From assembly GCA_902787755.1 (NCBI GenBank), contig CADAHL010000017.1:1-55961 (forward strand): a stretch of 55,961 bases of DNA, read 5' to 3'. The notes beneath the pieces are model-generated. The model was not told the DNA's origin. It saw only the letters and a list, made by a program, of their open reading frames with translations, and did no database searches. The translations under genes and the position numbers were made by a program. How positions within the stretch are numbered: position 1 is the first letter of the stretch; the number at the start of each line of letters is the position of its first letter. Source of the stretch: Oscillospiraceae bacterium (GTDB lineage: Bacteria > Bacillota > Clostridia > Oscillospirales > Oscillospiraceae). Below, piece after piece: positions 8,102-16,723 of this stretch.

Positions 8102-8485
8102 TTGGAATGGAAATTCCGCAGCGATCTGCCCATCTATTCCCAGCTGGTGGAGCAGATCAGCCTTGGCATCGTCTCCGGTGAGTTTCCGCCCGGAGCCAAG
8201 CTGCCGTCGGTGCGGGACCTGGCCATGGAGGCCGGGGTCAATCCCAACACCATGCAGCGGGCGCTGCAGGAGCTGGAGCGGGAGGGTCTGGTCTATACCC
8301 AGCGCACGGCCGGACGCTTCGTCACCGAGCAGATCGGTGTGATCCAGGGGGCCAGGAGGACGATCGCGCGGCAGAGCGCCAGGATCTTCCTGGACGACAT
8401 GAAGAAACTGGGATACGGCAGGGAGGAGATCCTGAGCCTGCTGGAGGAGGAAAAGGAGGAGAATCATGGCGATTCTGGAGTGTAA
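8102..8485 (+). CDS. GntR family transcriptional regulator, YtrA subfamily
   Basis: 127 residues. The start is set at TTG 8102-8104 because the Shine-Dalgarno AGGAGG (8088-8093) lies 8 bases before it, whereas the in-frame GTG at 8093 overlaps that site. The protein begins MEWKFRSDLPIYSQLVEQIS, the hallmark of YtrA-type GntR proteins, followed by the winged helix (KLPSVRDLAMEAGVNPNTMQ and LEREGLVYTQRTAGRFV) and a short 45-residue tail instead of a ligand-binding domain. YtrA regulators usually repress their own operon with the ABC exporter genes that follow, often induced by cell-envelope-active compounds. The gene overlaps the ABC gene by 20 bases. Confidence 0.92.
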   Translation: MEWKFRSDLPIYSQLVEQISLGIVSGEFPPGAKLPSVRDLAMEAGVNPNTMQRALQELEREGLVYTQRTAGRFVTEQIGVIQGARRTIARQSARIFLDDMKKLGYGREEILSLLEEEKEENHGDSGV

Positions 8486-9161
8486 GGGCCTGTCCAAGCG
8501 CTTTGGCAGCGTGCAGGCGCTGGACAATGTGAACCTGACGATCGAGCCCGGACGGGTGGTGGGCCTGCTGGGGCCCAACGGCAGCGGCAAGACCACGCTG
8601 CTGAAGCTGTGCAACGGCCTGCTGACGCCCTCCGCCGGCGAGATCCTGATCGCCGGGGCCAAGCCCGGTCCCGAGACCAAGGCGGTGGTCAGCTACCTGC
8701 CCGACAAGCCCTACCTGGCTGACTGGATGAACGTGGGCCAGCTGATGGACTTCTTCGCCGACTTTTACGGCGACTTCGACCGGGAGCGGGCGCTGGATAT
8801 GCTGGCGCACCTGAACATCAACGAGCAGCAGAGCATCAAGCAGATGTCCAAGGGCACCCGGGAGAAGGTGCAGCTCATTCTGGTCATGAGCCGGAAGGCC
8901 GGGCTATACCTGCTGGATGAGCCCATCGGCGGCGTGGATCCGGCCACCCGGGATTACATCCTGGACACCATCATCCGCAACTACAATCCCGCGGCGGCAG
9001 TGGTCATTTCCACCCACCTGATCGCCGACGTGGAGCAGGTGCTGGACGAGGTCGTCTTCATCCGCAACGGGCAGATCATGCTCCAGTCCCCGGTGGACGC
9101 CATCCGGGAGGACAAGGGCATGAGCGTGGATCAGTATTTCCGGGAGGTGTTCAAATGTTAG
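8466..9161 (+). CDS. ABC transporter ATP-binding protein (YtrB-like)
   Basis: 231 residues with all nucleotide-binding landmarks: Walker A GPNGSGKT (about residues 37-44), a signature motif MSKGTREK that departs from LSGGQ as in other YtrB/EcsA-like exporters, Walker B LYLLDEP, and the switch histidine in VVISTHLIADVE. It powers the membrane protein encoded immediately downstream, overlapping by 7 bases. The gene starts inside the regulator gene, so regulator and ATPase are translationally linked. Confidence 0.93.
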   Translation: MAILECKGLSKRFGSVQALDNVNLTIEPGRVVGLLGPNGSGKTTLLKLCNGLLTPSAGEILIAGAKPGPETKAVVSYLPDKPYLADWMNVGQLMDFFADFYGDFDRERALDMLAHLNINEQQSIKQMSKGTREKVQLILVMSRKAGLYLLDEPIGGVDPATRDYILDTIIRNYNPAAAVVISTHLIADVEQVLDEVVFIRNGQIMLQSPVDAIREDKGMSVDQYFREVFKC

Positions 9162-9994
9162 GCAAACTCTTGAAGCATGAGTTCCGGGCCACCGGACGCA
9201 CCATGCTGCCGGTACTGGGGGTCCTGACGGCTCTGGTCGTCCTGGCCAATCTGGTCGTCCGCTTCGGAGATCAGATCATCAGCCGCTATCGGCTGGCGGC
9301 GGTGCTGTTCGCCCTGATCGTGGCGGCGGCCGTGTTCGGCGTGATCGCGGCGGAGGTCATGGCCATCGTGGTCATGGTCCAGCGCTTCTATAAGAATCTG
9401 CTGGGGGACGAGGGCTATCTGATGCACACCCTGCCGGTGAGCGTTCACGGCCTGATCTGGTCCAAGCTGATCGTCTCCCTGGTCTGGATCTTCGCCACCA
9501 ATCTGGTGATCTTCCTGCTGGGTACTCTGAGCGTGGTGAACCTGGGTGATCTGAGCGTGGGACAGATCATGACCGGCTTCCCCTCCGCCGAGGAGATCCG
9601 CGAGGCGATGGCCAAGCTGGGTATTACCCGGATGGATCTGTGGCTTCTGATCCTGGAGGCGATCCTGATAGTCCTGTGCAGCGGCCTCATCACCTGTCTG
9701 CATTTCTACGCGGCCATGAGCCTGGGCCATATGTTCACCCAGAACAAGATCCTGATGAGCATCGTGTTCTTTGTGGGCATCAATTTCCTGTTCAGCGCCA
9801 TGGGTGGGATCCTGGGCACGGTGAGCATCCAGTTCAATGCCGATCGCTTCTTCATGGAGAGCAGCACCGTTCTGGACGGTCTGCGCCAGCTGCGGATGAT
9901 GATGAACTCTATGCTGGGCTACAGCCTGGTACAGGGACTGATCCTGTACATCGCCACCGCCCTGGGTCTGCAGAAGGGCCTGAACCTGGCATAA
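9155..9994 (+). CDS. ABC transporter permease (ABC-2-like membrane subunit)
   Basis: 279 residues with about six hydrophobic spans (near residues 18-36, 45-68, 105-125, 165-190, 200-222 and 250-270). It starts MLGKLLKHEFRATGRTMLPV, a typical beginning for single-chain exporter permeases (KHE-F-xx-t-R). It partners with the preceding ATPase, and together with the GntR regulator makes a three-gene operon closed by a terminator at 10007. The substrate is unknown; antimicrobial peptide or lipid-II-related stress export is the usual suggestion for the YtrA family. Confidence 0.88.
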   Translation: MLGKLLKHEFRATGRTMLPVLGVLTALVVLANLVVRFGDQIISRYRLAAVLFALIVAAAVFGVIAAEVMAIVVMVQRFYKNLLGDEGYLMHTLPVSVHGLIWSKLIVSLVWIFATNLVIFLLGTLSVVNLGDLSVGQIMTGFPSAEEIREAMAKLGITRMDLWLLILEAILIVLCSGLITCLHFYAAMSLGHMFTQNKILMSIVFFVGINFLFSAMGGILGTVSIQFNADRFFMESSTVLDGLRQLRMMMNSMLGYSLVQGLILYIATALGLQKGLNLA

Positions 9995-10006
9995 ATTCCG
10001 ATATAA

Positions 10007-10042
10007 GAAACAGGCTTGGGAGCGTGCTTCCAAGCCTGTTTT
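10007..10042. terminator. Bidirectional terminator between the ABC operon and the lipoprotein gene
   Basis: Stem AAACAGGCTTGGGA / TTCCAAGCCTGTTT with a short loop, A run on one side and T run on the other. It separates two convergent genes. Confidence 0.88.
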
Positions 10043-10052
10043 GGTATCTTGT

Positions 10053-11147
10053 TCAGTTCTCCGGCGCGGGATCCTCGCCCGGTTCCACGGCGCCGAGATA
10101 GCGGTGCTCGGTGCCGTCCGGGGTCACCAGCAGGAAGGAGAGGATCCGGCCGTCGGGCTGATACAGGGCCTCCACCCGGTAATCGCCCAGATAGTCGCAC
10201 AGGCGGTAGCTCCGCTCCTCCTCCCGCAGGACCCGGGTCTCGCTGGCGGTCCACTGAATGAGGCCGTTCTCCACCTCCCGCAGGCCCCGGATCTGCAGGC
10301 CGTGGGTGCCGGGCAGCAGCTCCGCCGCCCCGGTCAGCTCTGCCAGCTCCAGGGCTTCGGGCGTTTCGCCCTCGGCGGGATCCAGGCGGTACACCAGACC
10401 GTCGCCGCCGGTGTAGTACAGGCAGCCGTCAAAGAACAGCGGCGCGTAGGCCGCCCCTTCGGTCAAAACCAGCTCCTTGCCGTCGGACAGGCGCCGGAGA
10501 TGCAGCCTCTCGTTGTCCAGATCGTCCTGATACAGCACCAGGCCGCCGCAGGAATAGGGATAATAGCAGTCCCGGAAAATGAGGGTCTCCTCCCCGCTGC
10601 CGTCAAGCTCGCAGAAGCAGTAGAAGCCGTCGGAGCGGCGATAGCGCAGCGTCTCGTCCACCAGCTGGAGATAATCCACCGGACCGTCCACCAGCGTCTC
10701 CCGGCTGTCGCCGTCCACGGCTACCCGCTCCAGGGCGCCGCCGCGGGCGGTATTGACGTAGTAAAGCATCCTGTCGTGCAGGCACAGATACTCCGGCACG
10801 CAATCCTCCGCCAGGATCCGGAAGTCCTCGGGCTGACCGCCCTTCAGGTGAAAGCGGGCCAGCACCGGGCGGTATTCCTCGTCAAAGCTGAAGCAGTAAA
10901 GCCACTGGTCGGAGACCAGAGACCGGTTGGCGAACATGAAATTGGCCATCTGCCGGGATTCGGCCGGGCTGAGCTCCGGGATGGCCAGCGGCTGGGGCGT
11001 GGGCTCCGGCGTTGAGGCGGGCTCCGACATCTCCGCAGGGGCCGGGATCTGGGCTTCCGTCCCGGCGGATTCCGCCCTTCCGCAGGCGCCGAGCAGCAGA
11101 GCCAGCAGGACCGACAGGAGCAGAAGACAGACAGTTGATCGTTTCAT
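10053..11147 (-). CDS. Surface lipoprotein with DUF5050-like beta-propeller repeats
   Basis: 364 residues. A lipoprotein signal peptide ends in LALLLGAC (lipobox cysteine at about residue 22), followed by a Pro/Glu/Ala-rich tether to about residue 60. The rest is a run of strand-turn repeats with aromatic YYVN, LYYT-G-GLVYRLD and LRYRRSDGFYCF patterns, like the DUF5050/prolow-density propeller proteins found exported in Clostridia. No catalytic motif is visible. Anchored outside the membrane; role unknown. The gene stands alone. Confidence 0.7.
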   Translation of the reverse strand: MKRSTVCLLLLSVLLALLLGACGRAESAGTEAQIPAPAEMSEPASTPEPTPQPLAIPELSPAESRQMANFMFANRSLVSDQWLYCFSFDEEYRPVLARFHLKGGQPEDFRILAEDCVPEYLCLHDRMLYYVNTARGGALERVAVDGDSRETLVDGPVDYLQLVDETLRYRRSDGFYCFCELDGSGEETLIFRDCYYPYSCGGLVLYQDDLDNERLHLRRLSDGKELVLTEGAAYAPLFFDGCLYYTGGDGLVYRLDPAEGETPEALELAELTGAAELLPGTHGLQIRGLREVENGLIQWTASETRVLREEERSYRLCDYLGDYRVEALYQPDGRILSFLLVTPDGTEHRYLGAVEPGEDPAPEN

Positions 11148-11228
11148 AGGGATCCGTTCCTTTCTTACCGGCGTATTCTACCATAGATGCCCCGGCGCTG
11201 GCAAGAGAAAAGCGGCCGAAAAAGCGTC

Positions 11229-11257
11229 TTGACAAGGCGGGCGGATGGGTCTACCAT
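11229..11257 (+). promoter_or_regulatory. Promoter of the pantothenate operon
   Basis: TTGACA at 11229-11234, 17-base spacer, TACCAT at 11252-11257. It leaves a leader of about 50 bases before the ATG at 11310, too short for a typical riboswitch. Confidence 0.75.
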
Positions 11258-11309
11258 AAACCTGCGCCGCACCCGGCCTGACTGGGGCGACAGCAGAAAG
11301 GAATTGAAT

Positions 11310-11891
11310 ATGGAAAAACACATGAGCACCCGCACCCTGACCGGCGTGGCGATCTTCACGGCCATTGTGGTCGTTCTGCAGTTTGTCAGCGCCGCCGTCC
11401 GCTTCGGCCCCTTCTCCATCACCCTGGCCCTGATCCCCATCGTGGTGGGCGCCGCGCTCTACGGCCCCTGGGCGGGAGCCTGGCTGGGCTTCACCTTCGG
11501 CATGGTGGTCCTTCTCTCCGGAGACGCCGCCCCCTTCATGGTGGTCAATCCCCTGGGCACGATCCTGACCGTGCTGCTCAAGGGCGCCGGCGCGGGCTTC
11601 CTCTCCGGCCTGGTGTACAAGCTGCTGGCCAAAAAGAACGAGTGGCTGGGGGCGATCCTGGGCGCCGTCGCGGCTCCCATCGCCAACACCGGCATTTTCC
11701 TGCTGGGCTGCCTGCTCTTCTTCCTGCCCACCGTTACCGAGTGGGGTACGGCCGCGGGCTTTTCCAACGTGGGTCAATACATGATCTTCGGCCTGGTGGG
11801 CGGCAACTTCCTGGTGGAGATGCTGACCATCCTGGTCCTCAGCCCGGTGATCCTGCGGCTGATCAAGATCGGCAAAAAAGAACAGAAGTGA
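11310..11891 (+). CDS. ECF transporter S component, probably for pantothenate
   Basis: 193 residues from the ATG at 11310 (AGAAAGGA upstream). Six hydrophobic spans; the sequence has the ECF S-component pattern ALIPIVVGAALYGPWAGAWLGF, then PLGTILTVLLKG and a last span at about residues 160-185. S components bind a vitamin and dock on a shared EcfA/A'/T module encoded elsewhere. The next gene, 9 bases on, is pantothenate kinase, so pantothenate is the likely ligand (PanT-like). The specificity is inferred from this neighbour, not from a ligand motif. Confidence 0.82.
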   Translation: MEKHMSTRTLTGVAIFTAIVVVLQFVSAAVRFGPFSITLALIPIVVGAALYGPWAGAWLGFTFGMVVLLSGDAAPFMVVNPLGTILTVLLKGAGAGFLSGLVYKLLAKKNEWLGAILGAVAAPIANTGIFLLGCLLFFLPTVTEWGTAAGFSNVGQYMIFGLVGGNFLVEMLTILVLSPVILRLIKIGKKEQK

Positions 11892-11900
11892 GGGTTTCCC

Positions 11901-12665
11901 ATGATCCTGGGCATCGACGTAGGCAATACCAATATCGTTCTCGGCTGCATTGAGGACGGCGTGATCACCAACACGGTCCGCATCCGCACCGAGGCCGGCC
12001 AGACCGCCGCGGAATACGGCATCAAGCTCAAGCAGCTGCTGGACTTCTTCGGGATCGACAGCAAGGGCTTTGAAGGCGCGATCCTCTCCTCCGTGGTTCC
12101 TCCGGTCACAAATCCGCTCAAGCAGGCGGTGGAATGGCTCACCGGTGTGAAGTGCCTGCTGGTGGGGCCCGGGATCAAAACCGGGATGAACGTGCGCATC
12201 GACGATCCCGGCACCCTGGGCTGCGACCTGGTGGTCGGCGGCGTGGCGGCGATCCATGAATACGGCGCCCCGGTGATCGTCATGGACCTGGGCACCGCCA
12301 CTACCATCACCCTGATCGACGAACAGTGCGCCTTCCGGGGCGGCGCGATCCTGCCCGGCGTGAAGCTGGGCTACCGCGCCCTGGCCGCCGGGACCAGCCT
12401 GCTGCCGGATATCTCCATCACGCCGCCGAATAAGTGCATCGCCACCAACACCGTGGACTGCATGCGCTCCGGCGCGGTGTTCGGCACCGCCGCCATGATC
12501 GACGGGATGGTCGAGCGCATGGAGACTGAACTGGGCAGGCTCTGCGCCATCGTCGCCACCGGCGGCATCGCCAAGCACATCGTCCCTTACTGCAGGCGGG
12601 AGATCGTCTGCGACAACGAGCTGCTGCTCAAGGGCCTGTGGGTCTTGTGGCAGAAGAACCGCTGA
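11901..12665 (+). CDS. coaX: Type III pantothenate kinase
   Basis: 254 residues. ILGIDVGNTNIVLGC is the phosphate-1 loop of the ASKHA kinases as in CoaX; VMDLGTATTITLID is the second phosphate loop; GGAILPGVKLGYRAL and NTVDCMRSGAVFG are conserved in CoaX. It phosphorylates pantothenate in the first step of coenzyme A synthesis, in the cytoplasm. It is the second gene of the operon with the ECF S component, coupling uptake to trapping by phosphorylation. A bidirectional terminator follows. Confidence 0.96.
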   Translation: MILGIDVGNTNIVLGCIEDGVITNTVRIRTEAGQTAAEYGIKLKQLLDFFGIDSKGFEGAILSSVVPPVTNPLKQAVEWLTGVKCLLVGPGIKTGMNVRIDDPGTLGCDLVVGGVAAIHEYGAPVIVMDLGTATTITLIDEQCAFRGGAILPGVKLGYRALAAGTSLLPDISITPPNKCIATNTVDCMRSGAVFGTAAMIDGMVERMETELGRLCAIVATGGIAKHIVPYCRREIVCDNELLLKGLWVLWQKNR

Positions 12666-12690
12666 GGGGCCTCACGTTCCGCTTCTGAAG

Positions 12691-12740
12691 AAAAAAACAA
12701 CCGGCTGTGAAGAACCTGTTCTTCACAGCCGGTTGCTTTT
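12691..12740. terminator. Bidirectional terminator between coaX and the SPOR gene
   Basis: 17-bp perfect stem (CAACCGGCTGTGAAGAA and its complement) with a 4-base loop, preceded by seven A and followed by CTTTT. Confidence 0.92.
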
Positions 12741-12749
12741 CGGTGGGGC

Positions 12750-13496
12750 TCAGGTGTTGTCCACGGAGACGGGCAGCTGGAGCATGCGCACGGAGGAGTC
12801 CAGGCGGCCGGTGGCCTCCCGGATCTGGCCGCGGTAGGCCACCGCGTCTTCCCGGTTCTCAAACACACCGCCGATGACGATGTAGCAGCCCAGCAGCTTG
12901 ACCACATGACCGTCAAAGCCGAGAGCGGCCAGCTCGTCCCGACGCGCTTCCGCCGCGGCGAAATTGCTGCCGCCGGTGAACTGCACGGTGTAGACGGTCT
13001 TGGTCTCTTCCTCATTGCCGTTCATGTCGATGAAGGAGCCGGTGGGAGTCTCCCAGCCGTTGAAGAGAACGTCGCCAACCACAAAGGGATCCTTCTTGTA
13101 GTGCTCCACGAACTCGTCCAGAGCGGCCTGGGGCAGCTGGGCGCTGGTCACGTAGGCGTTGGCCCGCTCGGTCTCCTCCCGGATCATGCGGCAGTAGCGG
13201 TAGGCGTTGGTCACGTCAGTGAACTTGCCGCACATGATGCGGTAGCCGTTGTCCACTGCCAGCAGGAAGCAGTCAAAGCCCTCGGCCAGCATATCCTTGC
13301 GGATGCGCTCGGCCCCGTCCAGATTGGGACCGGCAGCGACCTGGACGGTGTAGACCTCGACCTGCCCGTCTTCGGACCGGTAGCTCTGGCCGTCGGGATA
13401 CGTGGGTTCGGTTTCGGCAAAGGCGGTGACGGTCAGCGTGCTGAGCATCAGCACCGCCAGGAAAAGCGCGATCAGAGAACGAAAGTGTTTCTTCAT
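12750..13496 (-). CDS. Exported protein with two SPOR-like repeats
   Basis: 248 residues. A signal peptide (KKHFRSLIALFLAVLMLSTL, cut after about AFA) is followed by two copies of a SPOR-like unit: VEVYTVQVAAGPNLDGAE to about residue 125 and VYTVQFTGGSNFAAAEARR to the C-terminus, each with the alternating Y-x-V-Q / G-x-F-x-n / A pattern. SPOR domains bind denuded peptidoglycan at septa or in spore cortex. GGAGG lies before the ATG. Monocistronic and convergent with coaX. Confidence 0.72.
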   Translation of the reverse strand: MKKHFRSLIALFLAVLMLSTLTVTAFAETEPTYPDGQSYRSEDGQVEVYTVQVAAGPNLDGAERIRKDMLAEGFDCFLLAVDNGYRIMCGKFTDVTNAYRYCRMIREETERANAYVTSAQLPQAALDEFVEHYKKDPFVVGDVLFNGWETPTGSFIDMNGNEEETKTVYTVQFTGGSNFAAAEARRDELAALGFDGHVVKLLGCYIVIGGVFENREDAVAYRGQIREATGRLDSSVRMLQLPVSVDNT

Positions 13497-13623
13497 TTCC
13501 TATTCCTCCCAATTTTCATGGTTCGGATCTATTATAGACGCTTTTGGGAAAAAGCGCAAGAGGTTACCCGGGGGATCCGGGCTCTTTCTCTCCGGCAGGA
13601 GGAAACACGGGGAAAAATAAGAC

Positions 13624-13652
13624 TTGCTATTGAAGTTGCCTTAGTGTATAAT
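13624..13652 (+). promoter_or_regulatory. Promoter of the EF-G-like gene
   Basis: TTGCTA at 13624-13629, 17-base spacer, TATAAT at 13647-13652. A small hairpin (GTACCG ... CGGTAC, about 13653-13684) lies in the leader before the ATG at 13726. Confidence 0.7.
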
Positions 13653-13725
13653 GTACCGGACATCTTGTGATCACTTTTCGGTACGATCATTCAGTCTATA
13701 TAACCTGACAGAGAGGAAGCAACAA

Positions 13726-15735
13726 ATGGATAGTAAAAACATTCGCAACATCGCCCTTCTGGGCCACGGCAACAGCGGCAAGACCAGCCTGACCGAGAGC
13801 ATGCTCTTCGTCACCGGCGCCATCGACCGCCAGGGCAAGGTCTCCGACGGCAACACCGTCTGCGACTACGACGCCGAAGAGATCAAGCGCCAGATCACCA
13901 TCTCCACCGGCATCGCTCCCGTCACCTTCGCCGGCCGGAAGATCAACGTTCTGGACTGCCCGGGCTACTTTGACTTCGTGGGCGAGGTTCTGTGCTCCCT
14001 GCGGGCCGTGGAAGCCGGCGCTGTTCTGGTCACCGCCAAGGACGGCCTGTCCGTGGGCGCCGAGCGCAGCTGGAAGTACCTGAAGGCCGCTGAGAAGCCC
14101 ACCATGTTCATCATCTCCAAGACCGATGAGGAGCATGGCGACTACTTCGCCGTGGTGGACGCCCTGCGCGAGAAATACGGCTCCACCGTGGCTCCCGTCA
14201 CCATCCCCACCTCCGACGGCACCGGCGTGATCGACCTGGTGCACAATGTGGCCTACATCACCAAGGGCGGCAAGACCGTCAAGGGCGACATTCCCGCTGC
14301 CGACGCCGGCCATGCCGAGGATCTGCGCATGGAGCTGATGGAAGCTGCCGCCACCACCGAGGAGCTGATGGAGAAGTTCCTGGAGACCATGGAGCTGGAG
14401 GAGGACGAGATCGTCACCGGTATCAAGGCCGGCTTTGCCGCCCGTGAGATGTTCCCCGTGTTCGCCAGCGCCGCCATGTCCAACATCGGCACCGAGGCCC
14501 TGCTGCAGGGCATCTGCGACTATGTTCCCGCTCCCGTGGAGGTCGAGGGCTTTGAGCCCGCCGGCCCCGTCCAGGGCTTCGTGTTCAAGACCATTTCCGA
14601 CCAGTTCGGTAAGTACAGCTTCGTCAAGGTCATCAAGGGCACCATCACCGCCGACCTGTCTCTGAGAAATCTGCGCGCCTCCAGCACCGATAAGCTGGGC
14701 CGCCTGTACACCGCCACCGGCAAGAAAATGGTCGAGGTCAAGGACGCCTGCTGCGGCGACATCGTGGCCGTGGGAAAGATGGACTGGAAGACCGGCGACA
14801 CTGTCTGCGATCCCAAGCTGGACGAGGAGCTGCCCGGCATCGAGATGCCCGAGCCCTGCTACTCCATGGCTATCTCCCCCAAGACCAAGGGCCAGGACGA
14901 CAAGATCGCGACCGGCCTTGCCCGCCTGAACGAGGAGGATATCTCCTTCAATCTGGTCAACAACGCCGAGACCCGCCAGATGGTCATCTCCGGCCAGGGC
15001 GACATCCAGGTGGACGTGCTGTGCGCCAAGCTGAAGACCCGCTTCGGCGTGGATACCGAGCTCAAGCCCGCCCGCGTGGCTTACCGCGAGAAGATCAAGG
15101 GCCGCGTGGAGGCCCACGGCCGTCATAAGAAGCAGTCCGGCGGTTCCGGCCAGTTCGGTGACGTTTGGATCCGCTTCGAGCCCCAGGACGAGCAGGACGA
15201 CATGATCTTCGCCGAGGAAGTCTTCGGCGGCTCCGTTCCCAAAAACTTCTTCCCCTCTGTGGAAAAGGGCCTGCGCAACGCCGTTCAGAAGGGCGTTCTG
15301 GCCGGCTATCCCCTGGTTGGCCTGAAGGCCACCCTGTACGACGGCTCCTACCACCCGGTGGACTCCAACGATATGGCCTTCCAGACTGCCGCCCGTCTGG
15401 CTTACCAGGACGGCATCCCCAAGGCCAAGCCCACCATCCTTGAGCCCATCGGCCTGCTGCAGGTCACCATTCCCGACGACAACCTGGGCGATATCATGAG
15501 CGATATCAGCTCCAAGCGCCGGGGCACCGTGCTGGGCATGAACGCGGTGGACGGCATGCAGATCGTGGAGGCTGAGGTCCCCATGGCCGAGATGAGCTCC
15601 TACACCATCGACCTGCGCTCCATGACCCAGGGCCGCGGTTCCTTCACCTGCAAGTTCATCCGCTACGAGGAAGCGCCCGGCAACGTGCAGCAGAAGGTCA
15701 TCGAAGAGGCCAAGGCTCTGGCCGAGCAGGAGTGA
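13726..15735 (+). CDS. Elongation factor G-like protein, EF-G type II subfamily (FusA2-like)
   Basis: 669 residues; start at ATG 13726 with GAGAGGAAG upstream. Domain I has G1 GHGNSGKT, switch I KRQITISTGI, G3 DCPGYFDF and G4 SKTD in place of NKxD; domains II-V follow at normal length, ending RGSFTCKFIRYEEAP. The tyrosine at the position of the GTPase-activating histidine (DTPGH in housekeeping EF-G) and the DGNTVCDYD segment mark the EF-G II / FusA2 subfamily rather than the canonical factor. Such paralogues bind GTP but often lack ribosome-stimulated turnover, and their role is poorly known. The housekeeping fusA is expected elsewhere, near rpsL/rpsG. Confidence 0.85.
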   Translation: MDSKNIRNIALLGHGNSGKTSLTESMLFVTGAIDRQGKVSDGNTVCDYDAEEIKRQITISTGIAPVTFAGRKINVLDCPGYFDFVGEVLCSLRAVEAGAVLVTAKDGLSVGAERSWKYLKAAEKPTMFIISKTDEEHGDYFAVVDALREKYGSTVAPVTIPTSDGTGVIDLVHNVAYITKGGKTVKGDIPAADAGHAEDLRMELMEAAATTEELMEKFLETMELEEDEIVTGIKAGFAAREMFPVFASAAMSNIGTEALLQGICDYVPAPVEVEGFEPAGPVQGFVFKTISDQFGKYSFVKVIKGTITADLSLRNLRASSTDKLGRLYTATGKKMVEVKDACCGDIVAVGKMDWKTGDTVCDPKLDEELPGIEMPEPCYSMAISPKTKGQDDKIATGLARLNEEDISFNLVNNAETRQMVISGQGDIQVDVLCAKLKTRFGVDTELKPARVAYREKIKGRVEAHGRHKKQSGGSGQFGDVWIRFEPQDEQDDMIFAEEVFGGSVPKNFFPSVEKGLRNAVQKGVLAGYPLVGLKATLYDGSYHPVDSNDMAFQTAARLAYQDGIPKAKPTILEPIGLLQVTIPDDNLGDIMSDISSKRRGTVLGMNAVDGMQIVEAEVPMAEMSSYTIDLRSMTQGRGSFTCKFIRYEEAPGNVQQKVIEEAKALAEQE

Positions 15736-15835
15736 TCCCCGGTCTGAGGGCTTCGCTCCGAATCTGACGGTATGATTTCTCTGACAGCGGCTCCAAGGGG
15801 CCGCTGTCGGACTATTCCGAGAGGGTGACGCATTC

Positions 15836-16663
15836 ATGAAACGCAGCATGGCTGCCGTAAAAAATCTGATCTGGCTCATCGCCATCGGCCTGAGCCTGGG
15901 GATCATGGCAGTGGCCCTGGTCATCGCCGCCTTTACCCGCTATGAAGGTCCGATCCAGCGGGGCGGCCCGGCGCTTGGGGAAGAGGAGCCCGCGGTCATT
16001 GCCGAGCAGGGCCCGTCCACGGTGCTTGTGGGCGACGGGCAGCTGCACATGCTCACAAAGACCGACGACGGCGGGCAGGCCTATCTGGACAGGCTCACCC
16101 TGCTGGTGGACTCCAATCTGATCGGCCTGCGGTCCTATCGGATCCTGGAGGAGATGTCCGCCTCGGCCCAGGTCTGGGGCAGCGCCAGCGAGGACATCCC
16201 CGCCGATTCCCTGGACGGCATCGCCCTGTCCTTCTCCGACGGCTCCAGCCTGAGTCCCGCCCAGGCGGTGATCGCCCGCCGGCCCCAGATCCTGGTGATC
16301 TCCGTGGGCTCCGACAGTCTGGTGGGCGTGAGCCAGGAGCGCTTTACCGAGGGCTACAAGGAGCTGATCCGCAGCATCCGGGAGGCGGATCCCGCGCTGC
16401 CCATCGTCTGCTGCTCCATCAGCTCTGTCACCGTGGGCTACTCCGGTCCCTCCGGACTCACGCCCAACGACGTGCGCAACGCCAACCAGTGGATCCAGCA
16501 GATCTGCACCGACACCGGCGTCTACTACTGTGACGCGGCCTCGGCCGTGGACGACAGCGCCGGCTGGCTCATGGGGGACTATGCCTCCCTCAACGGCAAG
16601 GCCCTGAACTCCGCCGGCGTGCAGAAGGTCCTGGAGTACCTGTGCAATCACATGATCCCGTGA
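15836..16663 (+). CDS. SGNH-hydrolase-like exported protein with degenerate active site
   Basis: 275 residues with one N-terminal membrane anchor (about residues 10-32) and an extracytoplasmic domain. The order of blocks fits a GDSL/SGNH fold: LLVDSNLIGL at the place of block I, QILVISVGSDSLVGV at block III, and an end block where the family Asp-x-x-His is replaced by a YASLNGKALNSAG stretch with Asn where His is expected. The nucleophile Ser may survive in VDSN, but the catalytic His seems lost. It follows EF-G II by 100 bases that hold a GC-rich hairpin (15783-15809). Function unknown; a binding rather than hydrolytic role is possible. Confidence 0.6.
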   Translation: MKRSMAAVKNLIWLIAIGLSLGIMAVALVIAAFTRYEGPIQRGGPALGEEEPAVIAEQGPSTVLVGDGQLHMLTKTDDGGQAYLDRLTLLVDSNLIGLRSYRILEEMSASAQVWGSASEDIPADSLDGIALSFSDGSSLSPAQAVIARRPQILVISVGSDSLVGVSQERFTEGYKELIRSIREADPALPIVCCSISSVTVGYSGPSGLTPNDVRNANQWIQQICTDTGVYYCDAASAVDDSAGWLMGDYASLNGKALNSAGVQKVLEYLCNHMIP

Positions 16664-16713
16664 AAAAACGCCCGCGGCCGGGAAACACAGTTCCCGCCGC
16701 GGGCGCTTTTTCC
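16664..16713. terminator. Bidirectional terminator after the SGNH-like gene
   Basis: GC-rich stem CGCCCGCGGCCGGGAA / TTCCCGCCGCGGGCG, with six A before and CTTTTTCC after; convergent genes on either side. Confidence 0.85.
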
Positions 16714-16723
16714 GTTTTCGGTT

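Noticed and set aside
8093-8104. GTG at 8093 as the start of the GntR regulator
   Set aside because: It lies inside the AGGAGGTG ribosome site; TTG at 8102 has correct spacing.
11258-11309. Riboswitch before the pantothenate operon
   Set aside because: The leader is only about 50 bases and shows no conserved aptamer motif.
13696-15924. Long minus-strand open frame opposite the EF-G-like gene (over 700 codons)
   Set aside because: Low-complexity Gly/His/Asp/Leu composition typical of an antisense shadow; EF-G motifs are clear on the plus strand.
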